Positions 1 through 5,461 of a DNA stretch of 5,867 bases are shown piece after piece (position 1 is the first letter of the stretch; every line of letters begins with the position of its first letter). The notes beneath the pieces are model-generated. The model did no database searches, was not told the origin of the DNA, and saw nothing but the letters and a program-made list of their open reading frames with translations. The stretch comes from Gammaproteobacteria bacterium (GTDB lineage: Bacteria > Pseudomonadota > Gammaproteobacteria > Steroidobacterales > Steroidobacteraceae). The translations under genes and the position numbers were made by a program. Location of the stretch: assembly GCA_027451085.1 (NCBI GenBank), contig DAIDKA010000004.1, forward strand, positions 1 to 5,867, written 5' to 3'.

Positions 1-330
1 CTGTTCGGGCGCACGGCGGAGGTTGCCGCGGAGTACTTGAAGAAGGGTTCGCAGGTGTACATCGAAGGCCGCCTGCGCACGCGTAAATGGCAGGATAAAT
101 CCGGCACGGACCGCTATTCGACGGAAATCGTTGCCAACGACATGCAGATGCTCGGCGGCCGCGGTGGTGCTGGTGCGGCCGGTGGTGGAGCCGGTGGTGG
201 CAGTTATGGCGGCGGCGGCAGCGGCGGCCGCGGTGGCCAGGGCGGCGGCGATTTCGAGGAACCCGCTGCTGGCAGCAGCAGCAGCGGTGGTGCGAGCCGC
301 GACGAATTCGACGACGATATTCCGTTCTGA
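1..330 (+). CDS. ssb: Single-stranded DNA-binding protein SSB, C-terminal part (5' end outside window)
   Basis: SSB coats single-stranded DNA in replication, repair and recombination and recruits partner proteins through its acidic C-terminal tip. The window enters the gene inside the OB-fold; 109 residues remain before TGA. The visible part starts LFGRTAEVAAEYL and continues through KKGSQVYIEGRLRTRKW and DRYSTEIV, which match the last strands of bacterial SSB OB-folds, ending at MQMLGGR (about visible residues 48-54). A Gly-rich, low-complexity linker follows (about 52-83), then a short Glu/Ser/Gly stretch and the tip DEFDDDIPF, the canonical partner-binding end. By comparison with E. coli SSB (178 aa), about 58 N-terminal residues are probably missing. 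An internal TTG at 37 could be mistaken for a start, but homology clearly continues upstream of it to base 1. The SDR gene downstream converges on it. Identification is very secure. Confidence 0.96.
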   Translation: MFGRTAEVAAEYLKKGSQVYIEGRLRTRKWQDKSGTDRYSTEIVANDMQMLGGRGGAGAAGGGAGGGSYGGGGSGGRGGQGGGDFEEPAAGSSSSGGASRDEFDDDIPF

Positions 331-335
331 CGCGG

Positions 336-376
336 CGGGCGCGCCCGGCTCAGAGCCGGTACGCCTGCTTCAGCAG
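336..376. terminator. GC-rich palindromes between convergent ssb and SDR genes; weak terminator candidate
   Basis: The 73-base gap between the two convergent stop codons contains three adjoining palindromes: CGGGCGCGCCCG at 336-347, CCGGCTC-A-GAGCCGG at 345-359, and CTGCT-TC-AGCAG at 365-376. They could fold into hairpins in transcripts from either strand. No run of T follows them in either direction, so they do not meet the usual pattern of an intrinsic terminator. They may be a weak or Rho-assisted bidirectional terminator, or simply chance palindromes in GC-rich DNA. The first two overlap by three bases, so they could not both be fully paired at once. Confidence 0.25.
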
Positions 377-403
377 TGTCGAGGTGAGGTCGAGCGGCCC
401 CGG

Positions 404-1522
404 TCAGGACTTGCGCGCCGGGACTGCTTCGCACAGCCTGCGGTCGCGTTCCTGTGCATAGAGCCGTGGCACGTCGCCCGCAATCTGGAATTCCAGTGCC
501 CGCCGCTGAGGCGGCACGGCGACGTCGCGGTAGAACGAAGCCATGATCGCCTCGTGCCGCAGGCGCACATGCGGCTCGAATTCCGGGTGGGTCAGGATGT
601 ACAGGTCATTGGCGCGGACGCCCCGCAGCACCAGCTCCCCGGCCTCCAGTGGGTCCATGCCCACCTCGTTCATGGTCCGTTCCTGCCCTGCCAGGGTGGC
701 GGCCGACTGTGCATCGTGCGGGATCGCTGAATCCACGAGCGACTGCGGCCGGTTGCGCAGCTGCAGCGAGTTGGACTTGACCGCCCCCGGGCAGTAGACG
801 GAGACGCCGATGCTGGAGCCGGTAAGTTCGAAGCGCAGCGCTTCCATCATGCCCACGACCGCGAACTTCGATGTGCAGTAGACGCCTCCCTCGCCCAGCA
901 ACCCCGCCATGGACGATGTCGTGACAATCTGTCCACCCTCACCATGGGCCTTGAGGCGGGGCAGGAAGGTGCGCACACCGTTGAACACGCCGTTGAGATT
1001 GGCGCCGATGATCCAGTCCCAGTCCTCGAAAGTGGCGGTGGAAACAGGGGCGGGGATGCCGATGCCGGCGTTGTTGACGAGCAGGTGCACCTTGCCGAAG
1101 GTGCGGATGGTTTCCTCGGCGGCCCGTTCCATGCCGGGGCGGTCGGTGACGTCGACGTTGATGGCATGGACGCGATCGCCGGCCTCCTTGAGCTGTTCTA
1201 TCGCCTCGTCCAGGTGCCTGGTGCTGCGGTAGGTGATGACGACTTTCATGCCTGCCGCCACGCAGGCACGGGCCAGACCCAGGCCGATGCCACTGTCGCC
1301 GCCTGTGATGAACGCGACCTTGCCTTCCACGTCGTGCAGCGGCGCTTTGACCTCGGGGCAGTGACGGGGGTGGGAGTCCGTGCCCGCGGGCTCGGGGGCG
1401 GCCTGTGCTGCCAGCACCCCGGTTGCTGACACGGCTGCCAGCGCGCCGTGTTGCAGGAACCTGCGGCGATCCACGCCTGGGGATGCCGGGCTATCCTGTG
1501 ATTCCGGGACGTTGCGGGACAT
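404..1522 (-). CDS. Tat-signal-bearing short-chain dehydrogenase/reductase (SDR), substrate unknown
   Basis: This is a 372-residue NAD(P)-dependent oxidoreductase of the classical SDR type, acting on an alcohol or carbonyl substrate that cannot be read from the sequence. The Rossmann domain starts near residue 66 with GKVAFITGGDSGIG (cofactor loop TGxxxGIG, 73-80). NNAG is at 150-153, the likely catalytic Asn is N175 in GANLNGVF, the Ser is S203 or S204, and the YxxxK motif is Y215-K219. About 65 residues precede the fold. They contain DRRRFLQ (18-24), then an Ala/Val/Gly/Leu-rich stretch and an AQA-A site near 39-42, resembling a Tat signal peptide; a typical classical SDR is only about 250 residues. 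The start is supported by AGGAGG four bases upstream. The C-terminal part (about 285-372) extends beyond the core and is Arg-rich near the end. The gene is transcribed away from miaB and converges on ssb. The SDR call is secure, Tat export is likely, and the substrate is unknown. Confidence 0.92.
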   Translation of the reverse strand: MSRNVPESQDSPASPGVDRRRFLQHGALAAVSATGVLAAQAAPEPAGTDSHPRHCPEVKAPLHDVEGKVAFITGGDSGIGLGLARACVAAGMKVVITYRSTRHLDEAIEQLKEAGDRVHAINVDVTDRPGMERAAEETIRTFGKVHLLVNNAGIGIPAPVSTATFEDWDWIIGANLNGVFNGVRTFLPRLKAHGEGGQIVTTSSMAGLLGEGGVYCTSKFAVVGMMEALRFELTGSSIGVSVYCPGAVKSNSLQLRNRPQSLVDSAIPHDAQSAATLAGQERTMNEVGMDPLEAGELVLRGVRANDLYILTHPEFEPHVRLRHEAIMASFYRDVAVPPQRRALEFQIAGDVPRLYAQERDRRLCEAVPARKS

Positions 1523-1526
1523 GGCG

Positions 1527-1532
1527 CCTCCT
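1527..1532 (-). promoter_or_regulatory. Strong Shine-Dalgarno (AGGAGG) of the SDR gene
   Basis: The + strand reads CCTCCT, so the minus-strand transcript carries a full AGGAGG with four bases (CGCC) before the ATG at 1522. It is the best ribosome-binding match in the window and fixes the SDR start, so the long N-terminal leader with the twin arginines is very likely translated. Confidence 0.75.
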
Positions 1533-1573
1533 GTGCCGGGGTGCTCCCGGGTTTCATGGGATTTATGCGGTTG

Positions 1574-1598
1574 ATTTTGAACGACTTTATGTCAAAAT
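1574..1598. promoter_or_regulatory. Inverted repeat ATTTTGA-N11-TCAAAAT in the divergent SDR/miaB gap; possible operator
   Basis: Two perfect 7-base half sites, ATTTTGA at 1574-1580 and TCAAAAT at 1592-1598, flank 11 bases, giving a 25-base element in an AT-rich island within otherwise GC-rich DNA. A second small dyad, GAC-N5-GTC (1583-1593), lies inside it with a centre about two bases away. The minus strand reads TTGACA at 1595-1590, identical to a sigma-70 -35 box, but there is no good -10 at 16-18 bases beyond it. On the + strand, TTGATT (1571-1576) and CAAAAT (1593-1598) are 16 bases apart and could form a weak promoter towards miaB. The element lies about 52-76 bases before the SDR start and 104-128 before miaB. 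An operator for a dimeric repressor or activator is an inference; no regulator gene is present in the window. Confidence 0.4.
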
Positions 1599-1667
1599 AG
1601 CCCGATCGGCAAGGTCGGCCGGGCGGATACCTGCAGTACTTTCAATGCGGCCGTAACCGTGAAGCCG

Positions 1668-1673
1668 TAAAAT
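1668..1673 (+). promoter_or_regulatory. Possible -10 element (TAAAAT) for the miaB cluster
   Basis: TAAAAT matches five of six bases of the sigma-70 -10 consensus and sits 28 bases before the miaB ATG, which would give a short leader. No convincing -35 lies 16-18 bases upstream (the sequence there is close to ATGCGG), and there is no extended TG motif. TTTCAA at 1640-1645 is too far away, at 22 bases. It is a weak candidate that competes with the TTGATT/CAAAAT pair near 1571-1598. Confidence 0.25.
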
Positions 1674-1701
1674 CAGGGGCCGTATCCATCCCACAGGTCC
1701 C

Positions 1702-3072
1702 ATGTCCGGCCGCTACTTCATCAAGACGTTCGGTTGCCAGATGAACGAGTACGACTCCGCCCGCATGGCGGACGTGCTCCACGCCAGCGCTGGTTACACC
1801 CCGGCGGACAGCGCGTCCGAGGCCGACGTCCTGATCGTCAACACCTGCTCGGTGCGCGAGAAGGCCGAGGACAAGGTGTTCTCGCTGCTGGGCGAATGGC
1901 GTGCGCTCAAAGCGGCGCGGCCGCACGTGATCATCGGCGTGGGCGGCTGTGTCGCCAGCCAGGAAGGCGATGGCATCGTCAGGCGCCAGCCGGCGGTGGA
2001 CCTGGTGTTCGGGCCGCAGACACTGCACCGCCTGCCGCAGATGATCTCGGACCTGCGCGCGAGCGGCCGCAGTGTCGTGGACGTCAGCTTCCCGGCCATC
2101 GAGAAGTTCGATGAGCTGCCACCGCCGCGGGCGGAGGGCGCCTCGGCCTTTGTCTCCATCATGGAAGGCTGCAGCCGCTACTGCAGCTTCTGCATCGTCC
2201 CCTACACCCGTGGCGAGGAGATCTCCCGCCCCCTGGATGACGTCATCAGTGAGATCCGTGCGCTCGCCGCGCAGGGCGTGGCGGAAGTCACGCTGCTGGG
2301 CCAGAACGTCAACGCCTATCGCGGCCCCATGGCCGATGGCGCCGAGGTGGATCTCGCCACGCTGATCCATCACGTGGCGGCCATCCCCGGCATCGAGCGC
2401 ATCCGCTTCACGACCTCGCATCCGGTGGAGTTCACCGACAGCCTGGTGGAGGCCTATGCCGGCGTGCCGGCGCTCGCCAACCACCTGCACCTGCCGGTGC
2501 AGAGCGGCTCCGACCGGGTGCTGTCGCTCATGAAGCGCGGCTACACCTGTGTGGAGTTCAAGGACCGCATCCGCAAGCTGCGCGCGGTGCGACCGGACAT
2601 CTGCGTGTCCTCGGATTTCATCGTCGGTTTTCCGGGCGAGACCGAGCGCGACTTCGAGGCCACCTTGAAGCTGATCCGCGACGTGGGCTTCGACCAGTCC
2701 TTCAGTTTCATCTACAGCCGGCGTCCTGGAACCCCGGCGTCCTCGCTGCCTGATGACGTCACGGCCGGGGAAAAGCAGCAGCGCCTGGAACGCCTGCAGG
2801 CATTGATCGAGGAGCAGGCGCGCGCCATCAGCGCTGCCATGGTTGGCAGCGTGCAGCGCGTGCTGGTGGTGAAACACTCGCGTCGCGACGGCAATGAACT
2901 GGCCGGTCGCACGCAGAACAACCGCTGGGTCAATTTTCCCGGCCCGGCATCGCTCATCAACCGCTTTGTCGACGTCGTGGTCACCGAGGCCAGGGCGCAC
3001 TCCCTGCGCGGCCGGCTGCACAGCGGGGATGCCGAGGCGGTGGATGCCGCACGGTGTGCAGCCCGTGCGTAA
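1702..3072 (+). CDS. miaB: tRNA-2-methylthio-N6-dimethylallyladenosine synthase MiaB
   Basis: MiaB is a cytosolic radical-SAM methylthiotransferase that converts i6A37 to ms2i6A37 in tRNAs reading UNN codons. The 456-residue product has all expected parts. The N-terminal UPF0004/MTTase domain holds C12 (FGCQMNEYDS), C49 (VNTCSVREKAEDK) and C83 (GVGGCVASQ), which bind the auxiliary [4Fe-4S] cluster. The radical-SAM barrel has C157, C161 and C164 in GCSRYCSFC, followed by VPYTRGEE. Further family signatures are LLGQNVNAY (198-206), LHLPVQSGS (262-270) and SDFIVGFPGET (304-313). A TRAM tRNA-binding domain occupies about 380-440, with GRTQNNRWVNF near 402-412. Length is close to E. coli MiaB (474 aa). 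The ATG opens directly into the conserved YFIKTFGCQMN start and has only a short AGG four bases upstream. It is the first gene of the + strand cluster, with ybeZ seven bases on or overlapping. No key residue is missing. Confidence 0.97.
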   Translation: MSGRYFIKTFGCQMNEYDSARMADVLHASAGYTPADSASEADVLIVNTCSVREKAEDKVFSLLGEWRALKAARPHVIIGVGGCVASQEGDGIVRRQPAVDLVFGPQTLHRLPQMISDLRASGRSVVDVSFPAIEKFDELPPPRAEGASAFVSIMEGCSRYCSFCIVPYTRGEEISRPLDDVISEIRALAAQGVAEVTLLGQNVNAYRGPMADGAEVDLATLIHHVAAIPGIERIRFTTSHPVEFTDSLVEAYAGVPALANHLHLPVQSGSDRVLSLMKRGYTCVEFKDRIRKLRAVRPDICVSSDFIVGFPGETERDFEATLKLIRDVGFDQSFSFIYSRRPGTPASSLPDDVTAGEKQQRLERLQALIEEQARAISAAMVGSVQRVLVVKHSRRDGNELAGRTQNNRWVNFPGPASLINRFVDVVVTEARAHSLRGRLHSGDAEAVDAARCAARA

Positions 3073-3074
3073 GG
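3071..3074 (+). promoter_or_regulatory. Shine-Dalgarno (AAGG) supporting the GTG start of ybeZ
   Basis: AAGG overlaps the miaB stop codon (TAA, 3070-3072) and lies five bases before GTG 3080. A competing signal, GAGG at 3034-3037, lies six bases before the in-frame ATG 3044, inside miaB. The first would couple ybeZ initiation to termination of miaB; the second would give a 29-base overlap. Confidence 0.4.
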
Positions 3075-3079
3075 CCTCA

Positions 3080-4069
3080 GTGAGCCCACGCGAGGACAAC
3101 CCTGCCCCGCAGCGCGAATTTGTACTGGTGCCAGCCGACAACGCGCGCCTGGCCAACCTGTGCGGGCCGTTGGACGAGAATCTGCACCTGCTGGAAAACC
3201 GGCTCAATGTGCAGGTGCAGCGGCGCGGCGACAGCTTCCGTGTCACAGGCGCCCGCGCTCCGGAGGCTGAAACGACGCTGCGCGAGCTGTTCCGCATCGC
3301 GGGCACCGAGGACGTGACGCCGCACCGTGTGCATCTGGCGCTGCATGAGATCGCCCACGACCCCGACCGGGATGCGCCTGCCAGCGGCGATGAACCGTCG
3401 ATCCGCGTGCAGCGCGGCTCGATCCGCGCGCGCGGCGGTCACCAGCGCGGCTACTTGAACCAGATCCAGGAAGCCGATCTGACCTTCGGTGTGGGTCCGG
3501 CCGGCGCGGGCAAGACCTACCTGGCCGTGGCCTCGGCCGTGGAGGCGCTGCAGACGGACCAGGTGCGCCGCATCGTGCTGGTGCGACCGGCGGTGGAGGC
3601 AGGCGAACGGCTGGGCTTCCTGCCGGGGGATCTGACGCAAAAGGTGGACCCCTACCTGCGCCCCATGTACGACGCACTGTATGAAATGCTCGGCTTCGAC
3701 CGCGTGGCTCGCTTCATCGAGCGCAACATCATCGAGGTTGCGCCGCTGGCTTTCATGCGCGGCCGTTCGCTGAATGACTCGTTCATCATCCTGGACGAGG
3801 CGCAGAACACCACCAGCGAACAGATGAAGATGTTCCTGACGCGCATCGGCTTCGGCTCCAAGGCCGTGGTCACGGGCGACATCACCCAGACCGACCTGCC
3901 CGCCGGGCGTCTGTCGGGGCTGAGGCATGCACTGAACGTGCTCAAGGGTGTGCATGGCGTGGCTTTCACCTTCTTCGATGCACAGGACGTGGTGCGCCAT
4001 CCGCTGGTGCAGCGCATCGTGCAGGCCTACGAGGCCCGGGGCGAATTGCCGCGGAGCGATGGCGCATGA
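3080..4069 (+). CDS. ybeZ: PhoH-like ATPase YbeZ (start could be ATG 3044)
   Basis: This is a cytosolic P-loop protein of the PhoH family, genetically and physically linked to YbeY and thought to act with it in RNA metabolism; its exact reaction is not settled. From GTG 3080 the product has 329 residues (E. coli YbeZ: 346). The N-terminal domain contains VLVPADNARLANLCG (15-29), typical of YbeZ. The ATPase core has Walker A GPAGAGKT (139-146), LVRPAVEAGERLGFLPGDL (167-185), the conserved QKVDPYLRPMYDAL (187-200), and Walker B FIILDEAQN (235-243). TGDITQTDLP (265-274) and SGLRHAL (279-285) follow, with VVRHPLVQRIVQAYE near the end. Other in-frame starts are ATG 3044 (GAGG six bases upstream, 341 aa) and GTG 3056 or 3065. 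I chose 3080 because AAGG is well spaced and family homology begins about 12 residues later. Its last four bases overlap the ybeY start. Confidence 0.95.
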   Translation: MSPREDNPAPQREFVLVPADNARLANLCGPLDENLHLLENRLNVQVQRRGDSFRVTGARAPEAETTLRELFRIAGTEDVTPHRVHLALHEIAHDPDRDAPASGDEPSIRVQRGSIRARGGHQRGYLNQIQEADLTFGVGPAGAGKTYLAVASAVEALQTDQVRRIVLVRPAVEAGERLGFLPGDLTQKVDPYLRPMYDALYEMLGFDRVARFIERNIIEVAPLAFMRGRSLNDSFIILDEAQNTTSEQMKMFLTRIGFGSKAVVTGDITQTDLPAGRLSGLRHALNVLKGVHGVAFTFFDAQDVVRHPLVQRIVQAYEARGELPRSDGA

Positions 4070-4569
4070 GCGTGCCTGCCGCCCGTAACAAGCCCCGCCA
4101 CAGGTCCCGGCCTCTGCAGCTGGACGTGGTTCGCCATGGCAGTGGCTGGACGCCAGCCCGCGCCGATCTTTGCAGGTGGGCCAGCGCCGCGCTAGGCCGC
4201 CGCGCCGCCAATGCCGAGATGGCCGTGCGCGTGGTGGCGAAACCCGAAAGCCGCCGGCTGAACGCGCAGTACCGCGGCAAGGACAACCCCACCAACGTGC
4301 TGTCTTTTCCCGTCCCGCAAAGCTGCCCGCCGCCCGGGATGCCGCGTCCTCTCGGGGACCTTGTGATCTGCGCCGCCGTGGTTCGTGCCGAAGCGCAGGA
4401 ACAGGGCAAGACCCTGAAGGCGCACTGGGCGCACCTGGTTGTGCATGGCGTGCTGCACCTGGTGGGTCATGACCATATGAAGGCCGATGAGGCGCGGCGC
4501 ATGGAGCGGCGCGAGATCACCGTGCTCAAGCGCTTCGGCATCGCCAATCCCTACCGGAGCCCCGCTTAG
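4066..4569 (+). CDS. ybeY: Endoribonuclease YbeY (rRNA maturation factor)
   Basis: YbeY is a zinc-dependent single-strand endoribonuclease needed for 16S rRNA 3'-end maturation and late ribosome quality control. The 167-residue product carries the family signature HGVLHLVGHDH (127-137); the H-x3-H-x5-H residues H127, H131 and H137 are the metal ligands. The other conserved block, NPTNVLSFP (74-82), and GDLVIC (97-102), matching the usual GD(I/L)xI(C/S) strand, are present, as is the C-terminal NPY. About 17 basic, Pro-rich residues precede the first conserved strand, making it slightly longer than E. coli YbeY (155 aa). The ATG shares ATGA with the ybeZ stop, and GGAG lies nine bases upstream, which suggests translational coupling. 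Placement next to ybeZ is the usual arrangement and supports a joint role. No catalytic residue is altered. Confidence 0.96.
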   Translation: MSVPAARNKPRHRSRPLQLDVVRHGSGWTPARADLCRWASAALGRRAANAEMAVRVVAKPESRRLNAQYRGKDNPTNVLSFPVPQSCPPPGMPRPLGDLVICAAVVRAEAQEQGKTLKAHWAHLVVHGVLHLVGHDHMKADEARRMERREITVLKRFGIANPYRSPA

Positions 4570-5439
4570 GTGGCCCGCGAAGGACAGTCCGCGGGCGGCT
4601 GGCTGCGCAAGATCACGCAGTCGTTCTCCGGCGAGCCCCAGGACCGCGAGGCCCTGATCGAGCGCCTGCACAGTGCGCGTGAGCGCGGCCTGATCGACGG
4701 CGAGGCCATGGGCATGCTGGAAGGCGTGCTCGATGTCGAGGATCTGCAGGTGCGTGACATCATGGTGCCGCGCGCGCAGATGGTGTGCGTGAGCCGTGAC
4801 GAGTCGCGTACGCGCATCCTGGAAACAGTGGTGGAGTCGGGTCACTCGCGTTTCCCGGTGACGGACGGGGACCGCGACGACATCGCCGGCATCCTGCTGG
4901 CCAAGGACCTGCTGCGGCTGTGCCAGGGCGAGGGGCATGAGGAACACTTCGACATCCGCGAATTCATGCGCCCGGCGGTGTTCGTGCCGGAGTCCAAGCG
5001 CCTGAATGTGCTGCTGAAGGATTTCCGCCGCAACCGCAACCACATGGCCATCGTGGTGGACGAGTACGGCGGTGTCGCCGGCCTGGTGACCATCGAGGAC
5101 GTCATCGAGCAGATCGTCGGGGAGATCGACGACGAGTTCGACGTCGAGGACGAACTGGACATCCGCCGCGAGGCCAGCCGGCAGTACGCCGTGCGGGGCA
5201 CCACCCGCCTGGACAAGTTCAACGAGTACTTCGGCACCCGGCTTGCAGACGGTGACTTCGACACCGTGGCCGGCCTGGTGATGAAGGCGCTGGGAAGGAT
5301 GCCGCGCCGGGGCGAGAGCGTGACCCTGGATGGCATGGAGTTCCGGGTGGTGCGCGCGGACCGCCGCCGCGTGGACATGCTGCGCGTGATCCTGGCTTCG
5401 GACGCGGCGCTGCCCGGCGACCGCGACCTCTGCGGCTGA
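4570..5439 (+). CDS. ybeX: CBS-pair/CorC-domain protein YbeX (CorC)
   Basis: This is a cytosolic member of the HlyC/CorC family. Historically named CorC for a role in magnesium and cobalt efflux, YbeX has more recently been linked to ribosome metabolism, which fits its position beside ybeY; the molecular activity remains unclear. The 289 residues (E. coli: 292) show an N-terminal segment with LRKITQSFSGEPQDREAL, then VRDIMVPRAQM (61-71) opening the first CBS motif (about 66-123, with GHSRFPV and GILLAKDLL). The second CBS motif (about 132-190) includes FMRPAVFVPE and HMAIVVDEYGGVAGLVTIEDV. The CorC_HlyC domain (about 205-275) contains GTTRLDKFNEYFG and DTVAGLVMKALGRMP. No DUF21 membrane domain is present, which separates it from the larger membrane-bound relatives. 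It starts at a GTG immediately after the ybeY TAG with no intervening base; the nearest SD-like GGAG is 12 bases away, so coupled or re-initiated translation is likely. Confidence 0.94.
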   Translation: MAREGQSAGGWLRKITQSFSGEPQDREALIERLHSARERGLIDGEAMGMLEGVLDVEDLQVRDIMVPRAQMVCVSRDESRTRILETVVESGHSRFPVTDGDRDDIAGILLAKDLLRLCQGEGHEEHFDIREFMRPAVFVPESKRLNVLLKDFRRNRNHMAIVVDEYGGVAGLVTIEDVIEQIVGEIDDEFDVEDELDIRREASRQYAVRGTTRLDKFNEYFGTRLADGDFDTVAGLVMKALGRMPRRGESVTLDGMEFRVVRADRRRVDMLRVILASDAALPGDRDLCG

Positions 5440-5461
5440 TCCGGTCTCCCGTGCCACAGCG

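Noticed and set aside
157..300. GGC/GGT-rich repetitive stretch resembling a tandem repeat.
   Set aside because: It is the Gly-rich flexible linker of SSB; codon-level repetition follows from the amino-acid composition and shows no fixed repeat unit.
131..730. A 199-codon + strand frame crossing from ssb into the SDR gene.
   Set aside because: It begins in the ssb linker in another frame as an Ala/Val-rich shadow and then runs antisense to the SDR gene.
944..1429. A 161-codon + strand frame within the SDR gene, plus other shorter ones nearby.
   Set aside because: It is antisense to the Rossmann core; the Gly/Ala/Asp/Val-rich translation matches no family I know and has no supporting ribosome-binding site.
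1600..1624. GCCCG and CGGGC arms around a partly repetitive interior in the SDR/miaB gap, considered as a hairpin terminator.
   Set aside because: The stem is only five base pairs with a mismatched interior and a long loop, no T-run follows on the + strand, and no upstream + strand gene in this gap needs terminating.
1642..3306. A 554-codon open frame on the minus strand opposite miaB and the start of ybeZ.
   Set aside because: It lies wholly antisense to unmistakable miaB and ybeZ, its protein is low-complexity His/Arg/Ala-rich with no recognisable motif, and long antisense frames are expected in GC-rich genes.
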